Shown here one piece after another: positions 24,201-38,464 of a stretch of 64,000 nt of DNA. Source of the stretch: Dermacentor variabilis. Taxonomy: Eukaryota > Arthropoda > Arachnida > Ixodida > Ixodidae. Where the stretch lies: contig NC_134568.1 in the NCBI RefSeq assembly GCF_050947875.1, positions 210,087,845 through 210,151,844 of the forward strand, read 5' to 3'. Position 1 is the stretch's first letter. Every line of letters starts with the position of its first letter. The notes beneath the pieces were generated by a model. The model worked only from the letters and a program-made list of their open reading frames with translations, did no database searches and was not told the origin of the DNA. Both the position numbers and the translations under genes were made by a program.

Positions 24201-27200
24201 GGTGGTAAACACAAGAATGAAGGCTTCAAAGGCACAAATAGGCTGAAAGCGTTCTGGCATTGCTGTCATTTGCATACGATTTTCACTGATGACTATGGTG
24301 ATGCAAGCTCCGCCGCTTCGTTTTGGTGGGCGCCGTTTTCTGATCTTTTGTGACACATTTGCAGCGCTCCGCACTTGCGAAGCTCCGAGAGTTGTCCGAA
24401 TTAAGCAATGTGCTGCCAAATACGTTCCAATGAACCAGAGTTTCATTGCATTAAGTAATGCATACGCCTGCCGGGACCAAAGGACAAGTCCGAATTATCC
24501 GATTTTCCGATAACAAGGGTCGAATTAACGAGGTTTTACTGTATTCTATAGTGAAGAGGTAAAATGAGGTTTTCACAGTTAAAACATGAAGCATATTGGC
24601 TGAAAGAGCTTTAGAAAGGTTTTTGATAGAGGGAAGTTAGAAAATAAGCCGTAAATAAATTTAAAAGAAAACAAAATAAGGTCACCTTAGGTCAAAATAA
24701 TAGAACTTGGGGTTAAGCAGTAGGCCTCTTCTGAACAGTGGCTCCTCTTTTCACGTTTCACAGACTTCTATGCCAGCAGTGCCCTTGGCAGGTGGCAGGT
24801 GTAGTATCGGGCTTGCAGAACAGGCTTGGTGGTAGCCCATTGGAGACCCAGCGTCTGGCCGTGCTGGCACTGTTTGCTGAGCTGCTGAGCCAGCCTTTCG
24901 AGGGAGCACCCCTGCTGGCCGAGCCGCTCATGAACCACCTGCTGGGCTCCTTATCTGACCCGAGCCTGGCTGTGCGCCGTCTCTGCTTGCGCAGTCTTGC
25001 CCACTTAGGTCGTGCTGAAGGGCATCTGGTAAGCCAGCGTGTGCTCTTAAACGCTTGCGGTCAATACTGCCATGAACCTCTACGCACCTGTCAATACCAT
25101 ATGTGCGATCATGTGAGCTGGTTCCCAGTTGTTTCAGTGTGAAATTTTCATGCTGTATGATTAGAGACAGAATCTGGGCAGACGTTGAAATGTGCAATGT
25201 GAGCCGGTATTGTGGATTGCACTTGTAGAAATAAAAAATTTTAACAATGGATATGTAATCTAAACAATTTATTTATTCTTGAAATGGGTCTGAAGCTTTA
25301 ACTTGTTTGACATCTGCACAAGTCATACATATGGCACTTTGCAGTGGGCGAAATAAGTGCTTAGATATGCTGTAAATGTGCTGCCTAGCCATGGCGTGGA
25401 CTAGTCTCCATGGCACAGGTGAGGCCAGCACAAGTCTTTGCAAAAGCATATGCCACACATTTCTAAGTGCACTATTTGTTTGCCTACTTGAAATGGCTGA
25501 TATATATATATATATATTTATTTATTAGCGGAAAACTTGCTCCTGATAGCAGACACTTATAATGCATGCCTTCAGTCTGATGCTATGTACATTACATATT
25601 ATTACGCATTGTATTTACACAATTCTAATGCACACTTTTTTATTAAAATACAGTAAAACCTCATTCATGCATCTTGGAAAAAAATAATATGGAGAAAATG
25701 TACTAACTGAAAAAAAACTTACGATCTGAAGTGACTAAAAAATTTGGCAGATTGAGCTGTAGTTGATATCCACATAATACAAAACGTTGCGCGAATTGTT
25801 GCACATGAGGCACGAGACGTGCATCGAGCTGGTGGGGCTTCGGCAGCCTGAGGCATGTTTTGTTTTCCTATTGTGTAGTGTCTTAAAGGGACAGAGAACC
25901 GCTCGGAACATATGAATCAAAATAAACCCTCTGATGGAATGATTCTCTTGCGTAGTGGCTAAAACGAGGTGTGTTTTTCTCATTAAACGGGAATTCATAT
26001 TTTTAATTCATCACTAAAAGTCACGAAAAATGATCTTCGGCAAAAGAACCCCAGGTGGTCGAAATTTCCGGAGTCCTCCACTACGGTGTGCCTCATAATC
26101 AGAAAGTGGTTTTGGCACATAAAGCCCCATAATTTAATTAATTTTGATCTTCGTACCCCATGGTGGCAAAAACATGAAGCTGCATAAGAGGTCCACCACG
26201 TTACCTTCTACTAGTGTACGCGGTTACTGGTCTTTTTATTAGTATTGAAATGCAGTATACTTTCTACTGTTACAAGTTTTTCCTGACTTACAATGTGCAG
26301 ATGAGCCTTCGTTTGTAGTGAGCAGAAAAGTGGCACTGCCTTCGTTTTCGATGAGTTGGCTTGGCTCATCTGTTGATAGAACGACGACAATGGAATCCAG
26401 TTAGCCATGATGTAGGTGTGTACTTGGGGGAAAATACGATACAAAAATAACAAATGTCTGTACAACAATGTGAACTTATTGCACCAGCTTGCTTTTTTTT
26501 TTTTCAAAAGTGATTGAAAAGGTCAAAATGCAGGTGGTGAACCAGTTACATTCACGCCTGTAAAAGCAGTACGATGGGTGGCTTTCACAATTTACGAGGC
26601 CGGATGTCAACATTGCTCACACTTCTCAGTGTTGCTGGAGGAAGAACTCTTACTTTTTTAGAGACTACTCAGATTGAAAAATTCTGCTTAATAAATATCC
26701 ATGCACTTTTGGAAGTGACCGCTGCAGATGTAAACACTACCGAGGGTGAGCTTTGCGTTGTGTCTTAAAAAACTAGGTCCTTAAAAATCGCTTGTCAGTC
26801 CCAACGAAATTGAGCTGGTGAGCAACGCCAGATGTCACCGAAGCGAAATGTGACACTCACATCGCACCACCTGCAGCAGGGAATATAGAAGCGTTTGGAT
26901 TGTGGCCTACTAAGAGCAGGCAAAATGCTACCAACGGCACTAGCCCGCCTCCCCACTGGCTGTAAAACGGATTGTTGAAGATGCTTATCACAGTAGTTTT
27001 GGCAGCAATAACTGTGAGTGAGGCGTGCGATGACCCGGGAGGAGATTTGCTGGTACTGGAATAAAAAACCGAGTGTGCGCTGGCATTCTCACGTGAGACG
27101 TGCCGAGGAGTATTGCGTGGAAGCTGATGCGGCAGGCACTTACTGTTCTCAGTTGTGCACGTTTCGAGCCTTTTCTTGTTTACATGGGATCTAGCGGCCA

Positions 27201-30200
27201 GAAAACGTATCCGATCGCAGTCTGCAGTAAGGAACGACGGCACGTTTGGGTTATCACCTATTAAAAGCGTGCAGTACGCTTACAACGACACCATGTGCTC
27301 TGAAACAGATAGGCGAAGATGCTTAATTATCGCAGTAAGGTTGGCGGTAATAGCTGTGAATCCAGCATGCAGCGACCCTGGAGAAAATTTGCTGGTACCA
27401 GAATAAAAAAGTGAGCGTACGCCAGTGTTTTAACATAAGACGGGCGGGCGAGTATTGCGGTGAAGCTGCCGAAGCAGGCGGCTACTGCTCTTGATAGTGC
27501 ATTCCTTCCTTGCGCATTTTCTTGTGTACATGGTATCTAGTGGCTGGAAAATGTATCATACGATTATAGTTTTGCCAATATATTGAACATTGGTGCTGGA
27601 TGATCATGTTTTCCTGGATTATATAAACCAGTAAAATATAAAGGATAGCTCGATTCTGTAATTTTTTGTGTACTCGGTTGCGAACGTTGCTGCCGGGAAA
27701 TCGTACGTAACGGTATCGTTTAAATGACGTTCTTCTGTAATGGTGCTGGAAATTGCCTGTGCATTACAATCTAATACGAAACTGAAACCGCATTTGAAGT
27801 GTTGGCAACAGCTCACTGTCAGAGCCGACAGATGCAGCGTCATCGCCATCACGAAATGGGGGCAGAGTACGTTTTCTTGAAGGTTGCTGTGGGTTTATTT
27901 TATGCTAGACTACAATCACTTTTGGAGATACTGTCACATTCGCAAGGTGCCATGCCACTTGACACCGGATGCACCAGCATATGCAGCTACCAGAGTTTCT
28001 GGTGCTGTCCTGAGCTAGCTATCTGCACAGAGTGCCAGGAATGCTGTCAGATGCATATTTCAACAACTCCAATGCTGAGTCACGTAAAACCTCGTGGAAG
28101 TGATAGTAGTAATGTATCTAGAAGTGGTTGCTCGAGAGTACAGTAAAACCTTGTCATTGAAGATTTCATTGGACTGAAAAAAAAAATGCCAGAATTAACC
28201 AAGTGTGGAATTGTCAGGAATATCAAGATAACAATAAACGAATGCTTACTGTGTCAAAATGCTTTCATTAACTGAAAGAATTGGCAAATCTGGTTTCTAC
28301 TTTGCACAAAAGCAGTGCAGAAGCTGTAATTCTCGTCATCTCATGACTGATTAGCGTTCACAGTGGCAAGGCCTTGCGACTTCCTTCGCAGTGTGGCCGT
28401 TGCATGTGCCTCATGTGAGACACGTTTTACACTATTGCACGCACATCCAGAATATTTTTTCACCATTGAGCTGCTCACTAACAGATCACCCATCCATTGT
28501 GCCAGTGCTCTCTATACTCGACAGCTTCTGTAGTGCTTTTGACATTGCGCGCACAGCATTTATTAATTTTTTTATTTATTTCATTACCTTCAATGCCCGA
28601 AGGCGTTACAAAACGAAACTACTGTTTGCCACAACCGTTGCGGACAAAACGCGGTCACTATAGATGCTGTCATGGACGGCGACCACACAGCTCTAAGGGG
28701 TATGCACTGAATCAGAACGAAAATATTGTTTACTGCATCTGCTGTGGACGAAATTGCAGTCGCTATTGATGTTATCATGGATGGTGAATATGCAGTTGGG
28801 AAGGCACGTGGCCAATGCGGTGTTATGTGTGACGGTGAACGCAAGGATCGTCATCATCATCATAATCAGGCTGTTTAATGTCCACTGCAGGTCGAACGCC
28901 TCTCCCTGCGATCTCCAATTACCCCTGTCCTTCGCCAACCGATTCCAACTAGCGCCCACAAATTTCCTAATTTCCTCTCTCCACCTAGTCATCTGCCGTC
29001 CTCGACTGCATTTCCCTTCTCTTGATATCCATTCTGTAACCCTAATGGTCCAACGGTTGTCTAACCTGCGCATTGCATGACCTGCCCTCGTACTCCTTCA
29101 CAGACTCTAGAGGCTGACTGGCGATCCTGAACTCTTGTTATTCATCATTATCTATGTCTTCTGCATATTAATCTTCAGCTGGACTCTTACACACTCTCTG
29201 TTAAGGTCCTCAATCATTTGTTGTAGGTTGTCTGCATTGTTGCTGAATATAACAATGTCATCGGCAAACCGAAGGTTGCTGAGATATTCGTCGTCAATCC
29301 TTACTCCTAAGCCTTCCCAGTTTAATAGCTTGAATACTTTTTCCAAGCATGCAGTGAATAGCATTGGAGAGATTGTGTCTCCCTGTCTGACCCCTTTCTT
29401 TATAGGTATCTTCCTGCTTTTCTTGTGTAGAATTAAGCTGGCTTTGGAATCTCTCTATATATTTTCCAAGGTATTTATGTAAGTGGTCTGTACTCCTTGA
29501 TTGCGTAATGCCGCTATGACTGTTGGTATCTCTGACTGTTGGTATTGAACTCTGCAAATTTCTCGATAACCTTATTAATGACACGGATGTGATCCATTGT
29601 AGAGTATCCCTTCCTGAAGCCAGCCTGTTCCCTTGGTTGACTAAAGTCCAGTGTTGCCTTTATTCATTGGAGATTATTGTGGTAAATATTTTATATAATA
29701 CTGGGAGTAAGCTAATGGGCCTATCATTTTTCAATTCTTTAACATCTCCCTTTTTGTGGATTAGTATAATGTTTGCATTCTTCCAATTTTCTGGGACCCT
29801 TGCAGTCGATAGACACTTCGTATAAAGAGCCGCCAGTTTTCCAAGCATTATATCTCCCCCATATTTGATAAAATTAACTGTTACTTCATCTTCTCCTGCC
29901 GCTCGTCCTCGTTTCATGTCTTGCAAAGTCCTTCTGACCTCATCGCTAGTTATAGGAGGAGTTTCTGTATCCAGTTCATTACTCTTTCTAATGAAGGTAT
30001 CCTGACTCCTCTGGGTATTGTACTGGTCAGTATAGAATTCTTCCGCTTCTTTTACTATATCTTCGAGATTGCTGATGATATTACCCTGCTTATCTTTCAG
30101 TGCATATATCTTGATTTTTCCTATGCCATGTTTCTTTCTCACTGATTTCAGGCTGCGTCCATTTTTTACGGCTTCAGTCTTTCTAATGTTATAGTTTCGT

Positions 30201-33200
30201 ATATCACTTATTTTCGCCTTGTTGATCAGTTTTGACATTTCCGCGAATTCTATCTTATCTCTTGAGTTGGACACTTTCATTCTTTGTTGTTTCTTTATTA
30301 GGTCCTTTGTTACTTGGGAAAGCTTGCCTACTGGTTGCTTTGGTGCCTTGCCTCCCACTTCAATTGCTGCCTCTGAAGCCAGCCTAGTTATGGTTTCTTT
30401 CATTAGCTCTATCTCATCATGATCTCAAGAATAAAGAACACTAGAACACAAGAATAAAGGCACAAATAAGTGTTCTGCCATTCCTGTCCACACACGATTT
30501 CTGCTGGTGACTATGGCGATGCAGACTCTGCCGCTTTGTTTTGATTGGACACTATCACTGCTTTTGCTCTTTCGCGTTGCATACTTATGCGCCACTCCAT
30601 GCTTGCCTAGTTGTAGGAGTGACCTGAATGAACCGGTGTGCGGCCAAATACGTCCGAATTAACAAGTGTTTGAGCACATTAATTAATGTACTATATGCCC
30701 ACCAGAACCCAAGGACGAGTCTAAATGATCAGATTTTCAAAATTAACAAAGGTCAAATTAGCGAGGTTTTGCTGTACCACCTTGTGTGCTTGTATTTGTG
30801 GCCAGTGAAGCAGAAATGGTGACAATGATGTACCGCTTTCATCATGAAAACTCATTTAATAGTTCTTCTTCTGTGAAAGGTAAATTCTCCACATCTTGTT
30901 TTTTTCTGGTCGTGAGCCTGGCAACATACTTAATTTTTCTGTTATAGATCAGGTGCATGTTACATTCAGGTGCATCTTACTTTCAGGTGCGTTTTTATTT
31001 TCTTACTTTAAGCCTGCGAAAAGTGGATACACGTTAGATACTGTGGTGCACTAGAATGAAGTAAATACGGTATTAATTTTTAAAAAAACAACTTTGTCCT
31101 GATTTCATACCTTTCTTACTAGCAGGAGATTCACCTTGTACGTTAAAGCTAGAACTTTTATTCTGTGGGCATAGTGTGTGTGTCTGTGCAGAGGTTGAAG
31201 CTTGGAGATAGATCCAGTGTGGTGAACGAGCGGCTATGGCATTACACTGCTAAGCACAAGGTCCTGGGATAAAATGCGAAAATGTCTGCATGCCGTGCAT
31301 TGGGTGTTACATTAAAGATATCCAGGGGCTCAAAATTAATCCAGAGTCCCCCACTACGGCATACCTCAAAATCAGATCATGGCTTTGTCATGTTAAACCC
31401 GAGAATTTATTCATTAATTTTTTTAATGGCTTAGAGATACTTGGAATCACTGTAACCGTACAAGTTCTTGATACTCGTTTACTCAAAAACATGGGGTGTA
31501 CACCTCACTTTAGATACTCTCTGCCCTTTTATCTTACTTAAAGCACAGAGGAAAAATAACATTCGCATTCATTTACCATCATAAATGTATGTCACACCTG
31601 AAAGTCTCCAAGAGTAGTTATGAAATTTGGCTTATTACTTTTAGTTTATTTCATATTGCAGTGGTTGGACGTTTCTAAACTGTTAGTTCTTTAAGAGCTC
31701 TCCCACAACTGTAGTAATACAGCGAAATCTAGTTATACCGTAGTTGGCCGTAGCTCGGAAAAAGTACGTACAAAACGGTAGTACTGCTTAACCGAAATAG
31801 CATGAGATCGCCCACTTACTTGTCAAAAACGGAACTCAGAGAGAGTGCGATGTAAGGGGAAAAAAACATGCAGTATTTATTCACTTTGTGTGACAAAAGT
31901 GTTATTTTCATTTGATGCCGCCGTGGCCTAGCAGCGACGACAGCGGCCTCAAACGGGAGGGCTCGTTAGTGTCGTCGTCGTCACTGTCATCGCACATGGT
32001 CATCAGTGGTAGCTTCACTCTCCAAGTCTGAGTAGCACATTTGTTGATCATTTTCAAAGGTCAGATACTCGTCAAAGCCGACTGCACCGGATTTGCAATC
32101 CTCTGCGCAGAGTGCATTGATTGAACACTCAGCTCCTTCTTCATCAAGTGCACATGAATAGTCAGCATCAGCACCAACGGTGCTTTCCTTCGAGAAGCCA
32201 GCGTGTTCATAACACCGCTTGATCAAAGTGGGCTCCACTTGCTTCCATGCCTATACACAATAAGACATATGGCCCAGAGGAGGTCGATGGAATACTCCTT
32301 GCCGTTGTCGTAGCAAAGGAGCATGCGCTTGAGCAGGTGGTGCCGGTAAATCTTCCTCGTGTGGTGAATGACACCTTGGTCCGTTGGCTGCGAGATCGAC
32401 GTGGTGTTCGGAGGAAGAAATACCATCCTGATAGCTTCCAAGTGTGGGATGTCACCATGCGCTGGGCACTGAACAACGAAGAGTACATTCCTGCCTGTGG
32501 TCGCGAACTTGCTGTCAGGCTGCCGAACATAATCTTCAAATATTGCGCCTGTGACCCAGGCTTTTTTGTTGTGCCGGTAGATAAGCTCATCCCCTGGTGG
32601 CAGCCATGCATTTTTAAAGCAGTGAGGCTTCCCACTCTTTCCAACTACGAGTAGTGGCAGCTTGTGTTTACCCTACATGTTCGCTCCTAACAGAACAGTA
32701 ATTCTTTTCTTGCCCTGCTTTCAACCCTTGACCACAGTGTCCTTTGCTGCGAACATTTTTGTAGGCAGCATCTTGTAAAAAAAGGCTGCATCGTCAAGGT
32801 TGTACACATCGTCTGCACCGTACTCGCTAAGCAACGGACGCAATGTGTGTTTCTTCCAGTCGTTGACGACACTCTCGTTTGCGCTACCGCTCTCGCCACA
32901 GGCGGCTATGAAGGTCAAATTATTGCGTTCTTTAAAACGGCTGAACCATCCATTGCTACACTTGAACTCTTCGTGCCCAAGTTGTAGAGCCAAGTCGTTG
33001 GCCTTCTCCCGCAATAGCGTTCCATTGTCACGAAGGTGGGCTGCATTTGCTTTCTGCAGCCAGCGAAGAAAAGCTGATTCCACATCTTGTTACGTGGGAG
33101 CCCATACTCACGACCGCTTCGAAGAATATGTCTTGCTAGGCCTCCAGTACCTTCGAATTGTTCTTCAATATTGTGGACAACGTTGAGAGGGGCACTCAGT

Positions 33201-36200
33201 GCCTTTCAGCCGACTCTGTCTTAGAACACGTGATCTTACCCGCTTCTTGGATCAAGCAGAACTTCTGCTGCAGCATTAAAGTCTTATACTTTGGCATCTT
33301 CGCTCACTGACACTTCTGCACAGTTCAGAAAAAAAAAAGAACGAACACCATGCTAGCTGCAACACCCCTAACCACCGCGCACAAAGAAACGGTGCAGACC
33401 GGCGTTGTGCGCGCACACGTCGCCGCAGGCGTGGAAAGAGGGTGGGCGAACGGCAGCCAGTGGCAGTGGCACAAAACAAGTTGCTGCGACTGCGAGGAGC
33501 GTGTGGAGTGGGGGATGAGAGCACGTGACAAAAAGCGGTATGCCCGCTGCATTGCAGTGAAGCACGTCTTCTCCTCTGCAGGCGCGCCTTTCAGCAGTGC
33601 GCGAGGCATACCGTGGACTGATTTTTGTGCTAGCAGTACTACTCAGGCACTTCGTCTATAAATAATCGCGACTGCTATGTGGCGTCGCCTCGCGGCTCTG
33701 ATTGGTTGTCGTTTCGTTGGGTTTGCGGTGAAATGTGGATCGAGAATTGCCGCATAGCACCCCAAATCTTCGAATTAACCGGGTTGACCTAGGCCGCTAG
33801 TTCGAATTATCTGGTCAAATTTACATTGGAAAATACGGGACCGCAGAAAACCTTTGAATGATTCAGGATTTCGAATTAACCGAGTTCTAATTAATGAGGT
33901 TTTACTGTAGTTGTGACAAATACTAATGCATTAACAGAGAATGTAGACAGTGGCCAAAAGAGAACTACTAATAGTTGTTCGTACTCTAAAATGCCCATGA
34001 TTCATTAAAGGTTAAAGGAGATGCTGGTTGGATAATTACTTTTTTGATATTCATTGAGGTTTATCTTGCAAGATTAAGTTTTGAAATTGCATACTATATT
34101 AGGATCCTTTGTTTTCAGGCTTCAGTTTTTTTTTTTAATTTTCCAGGGTAAAAATAGGCCATCATTTTTAAAGAGACAAACTGAGGAGAAATCTGGATTT
34201 CGCGATCTGGCAGCTCAACGTTAGGATATTCCTGAACATTTACCAATGATTAACACGCGTAATGGTGTCTTTTTGGACCCAAACATACTTAAACCAGTGA
34301 GATCACTCACAGGAACATGTAATGACAAAGAGAGCTGCTCGCAAGTGATGTGATGAACTCATTTGAGTAAATGTCCTCTCAGTGTCACACTTACCGCTTG
34401 CAATGTAGAGCAACGTCAGTGCTGGGTTCACTTCCTAGTGCATTACTGCTGTTTACAGACATGTGACATGCGAGAATTGCAATGCGATGGACCATTGTCA
34501 TATTCATTTCAACGTGATTGCCAAAAAAAAGTAACAAGGTTTTGTTTCGGTCGCTCAAGGCCGGTAGGCACTGAATATATTATATATGCTGGTTTTTGCT
34601 TGAGCGTTTAGTGAAAAAAAAAGCATATACAATTAAACCTCACTATAACAAATTTCAGTACAACAAAGCGTTTAACCTTTTAGAACTTCTTGTCCATAGA
34701 ACACCATGTATTTAGAACCTCAGTATAATGAAGTGTGTTATATGTTCGGCCCATTTTATGTAAATCCATCGGCAGCTGTACTCCTTTACATAAAAAGGTC
34801 AAATTTCAGTATAAGGAAATTTCAATATAACGAAGCAAATCACCGATTTTTACCATTTTTGTTTGTATTGAGCTTTAATTCTATAATATTTATGTATAAA
34901 CAATATTAATAATAATATACTTTATATTTTGACCACTTGCTCAAACAATATGGGTAGTGTTCATTAGTTTTGTAGCACCTGCATTTTTAATATCCTTTGT
35001 GGAAGACTTCGAGGAGAAATCCAGTTTAACCAAATTTTGATAAATTTTGCTGCCAGTGCAAAAGTCGGGAATTGTTGGGTTTTACCCGAAATTGAAGGTC
35101 TCTGACAATATGTAAAAAAAATTAAGGCAAAGATTAGACCAGAAAGCAATAGAAAATGCATCTCATCAAAGGGGTAGTGGCAGGAACACCACAGCTTGGT
35201 GAGCGCAAGTGTTTTCATACATCCAGCCACAAAAATGGATGTAGTTAGCAGTTCAACACTGTTGTAAAATGTAGACTAAGCCACTTTCTTAAAGGCAGAG
35301 AAGCTTTATGCCTGATTAGGAAGTAGCTTAACTACATTCGACTTCCGTTAAAGGGACCCTAAAACGATTTTGACGATTTTGTACAAACGTACTGAGTCGT
35401 TAGAGTAGGTCCTTCTGATGATTAATTGACGCATCTAAGTGCTCCGCGTAAAGCGTATAATTTATTATAAGGTTTTAAAAATGTACATCGCTGCCGATCG
35501 CAGCACACTGCTCGGCGGAATTTTCAGCCGCCCCTACTCATGTGACGTAAATCACCCAATTGATGTCAGTAGGGCAAGCTATCTGATTGGCTGCCCAGGG
35601 CATGTCATCGAAAATTTTTCCAGCTTTATGGTGAACAAATGATGTTCGTAATAGTTGGAGTGTCAGTTTATTTGTTTCTATGAAAGGAAAGTAACAGAAC
35701 AATTTCTCACTACACTTAAAAGCACTTCCGGCACACAGTAAGCGTCGTCTGCTTGTGTTACAGTGTGCTCCATTTTGACAAGAGCTCTGCAGTCACAGTC
35801 AGTCTCAGTCTTTTCGTGAGCACTATGATTCGACTTTGTTGCGTTGTGGACTGCAAACCTAGTGACTGGCAATATGTCAAGCTGCGACATCATGTCCCTC
35901 TGCAAGGCAGCAGACGAGCTGACTGGCTGCAGCGTATCAGACTGCCGCTATCCAATCGGCGCCAGGATTTACGCATTTGTGGCCGTCACTTTACACCGGA
36001 AGAATACTAATGCAATAGCGTTTCGCGAGTGCGGTATTAGGGTAAAAGGAAGCGCAAGGGGACAGGACCCAGCTGTATGACTGTATCGTTTCACGAGATG
36101 AGCAGAAGCGCAAATGTGAACGGTCTGCACAGTGCAGCCACCTGGTGGCACAGAGCTCAACCACACACAGTAGCAGTAACGAAATGTGTTCTTCTTTGCT

Positions 36201-38433
36201 GCTGGAGTAAATTTTTTGCAGGAGTGTAATCGTTAACACATTGTTTTTTGTAAATGTTTAAAATGTTTTACACTTGGTTAGAGCAATATTAGCTCTTTCT
36301 TTGGCTGGTTAAACTCTGCACCAACAGGTGGCTGGACTGTGCAGACCGATCAAGCCGCTCACGTACATATACGCTAAAGTTCCTTCATCAGCTTGATGAG
36401 TTTATGCCTCCAGCCATCCGTCGAAACGCCTAGATCGCCTGTGGTTACCGGAATACCAGACACATTCGGCGCTGCGACAGAATGCTTGCAACGCACACTG
36501 CTTCGATAGCTTTCGCTTGGGGTCGACTGCCAAGCAGCTGGCGGAGAGTTTGGAGAGGCTTTGCGCACTCACTCCTAGAGAACCGGAAGTCGACACACGG
36601 CGTGCCATCATGACCCAGAGCCAGTGAAGGCAGAGCTTGGACCCGATCACTCAGCAAACAAGTTGAGGATAAAATGAATGACTATTGAGGAGGGTAACTT
36701 GTAATCATCCGTAGATCTCTTAATATGAGACATTTCACACAAATCGTGGTGCGAATGATTAACTTTAGCTGTGCCTTACGCATCTACAAAATTTGTCCGA
36801 ACAGTTTCAGGGCCCTTTAAGTCCATCCTGATGGGGCCACTGAAATCGACCAAATTATCTGGCAGGTTGAATTAAACAAGAAGCAGAAAAAACACCAAAA
36901 CAGATAGCTGATTCACTTAGTGGTATTTGCCTGTTTCTAACACACCTCCACACACGCTTTTTGTCTTGAAGTAGAAAACTAATGTAGAAATGACATTAGA
37001 GCTCCTGAACAACGTAGAAATCTAACGTGCACCTGATTTTATAGCAAGAAAAGTATATTGTAAGGTTTCACCTCAGACCTCATGTATGCTGCAGCAAAAT
37101 ATTTTGTTTGCGTGCGGGTGTCTAAATGGCTGGCAGGTTTGTGGAGGACAAGGAGGAGGTGTTAGCTCAGAAAGTAAGGGCAAAGGTCGACTCACGAGCC
37201 CTGCAACAACTTCACATATGTGTGGACATGCACAATTTTCTGTTTCTGCTAGGGATGGAAACTGGAAGGCTAAAGGGATAGTGAAGTGATAGTTTGAGCA
37301 GCAGGGAGTGCAGGAAAAGGTGTATTCACTTACTGTAAACCAGTTGCCACCTTTGAATCCAGCAGTGAATTCCCTTCAAAGGGAACATTGCATACATACA
37401 CAAGCCATCTACATCTGCCTGTTCTCCCTCTCCTTCCACCTCTTTGTAATCCACATCGTCACCTTCACATTGTTCAGGCACTGCATTATTGTGAAGCTCC
37501 TCACCTTAGAGGGAAGGGCTCATTTGTTCATGAGGTACAGGCAATAACTTCTCAGCTGAAATGAACATCTCGCTGTTTATGTTCTTGAGGAAGGGGCAAG
37601 GATGTTCTTGTCAAGTGAAGTGAGAATAATCCCTCTCCTAATCCATTTTCAAAGTCCCCTGTATTGCAGCATGCACAGGTGTTTATGCTGCGAGTTGTTT
37701 TCTTCCCCTTGCTTATCTTGGCATGGTCTTGAAGACCAGCACTTACACCATGCTTTTTATAAGAGAAGCCTCTCCTAAATTTTTAGGTTGTTACTGAATA
37801 TCATACAGTGGAAGTCTTTGTGGTTTTTCTTGGTCTACTAAACACCCACTAGGAATAGCTCATGATGTGAGCTAGGAACTTCACCATTCTCTAGTGGTTT
37901 GTTATTGGTTAAGACTCTGCTGCCTTCTAATCATCCCAATAAGTTACTATGCCCATATTTTTTTATTATTCCAAATATGATCCATATGTGCTAGGCTTAG
38001 TGAATGGCAACAGTGGTATCAGCCAAAATTTTTCAACTTCTGATTATGATTGCTAGCCACATGAACAGCTCTGGGCAAATGCAGGCTCACAGTAGCCAGA
38101 TTTTGGGTTTTTTTTTTGTATGTTATCGTTACCTTAATTTATTCATGTGCTCATTTATTTTCTCTGCTTTTGGCATTTTAACCTGGAAGCATGGATTAGG
38201 GGAACTGCGGACAGTAGGGGTAAGTTGTTTCGCAGTGCCCATGGCTTGGCGGCCATGTTTCCACCTATAGCACGCTTGCCACCCTGTGCATTCCAGCAAT
38301 ATTTTGCTTTCTGTTCTGACAGCAGCAGCAAGCATCAAGTGTATTACACAAGTTTTTTATCCTTTACTGCTATTCACCAATGTTTTTGTTTTTATACACT
38401 TAGAATACATATTTGGGACAAAAATATATCATA

Positions 38434-38464
<31 letters not shown>

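Larger units (their letters stand above)
18654..24763 (+). other. Intron 5 of the MROH1-like gene
   Basis: 6.1 kb. Holds an AT-rich CGAATATTCG-type repeat (18709-18805), an unassigned segment 18806-19620 that reads like older repeat, a C-run (19689-19701), a pogo-like left end near 20633, a TTAA-type right end at 21858 abutting another TTAA element (21863-22617), and a pogo/Tigger-type MITE (23457-24543). Nothing is recognised at 19840-20620 or 22630-23450. Confidence 0.7.
28139..30778. mobile_element. Pogo/Tigger-type MITE, second copy, split by an RTE LINE
   Basis: The left part (28139-28850) begins TACAGTAAAACCTTGTCATT and follows 23457-24210. The right part (about 30446-30778) resumes with GAACACAAGAATAAAGGCAC and ends GCGAGGTTTTGCTGTA, matching 24210-24543. 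The collinear match to the intact copy shows that 28851-30445 is an insertion. The coding-like repeat units are more decayed here (28640-28830). Confidence 0.75.

Noticed and set aside
33276..33661. Overlapping open frames on both strands in a GC-rich stretch
   Set aside because: They lie in the Tigger 5' region and overlap on opposite strands; long frames are expected from GC content.
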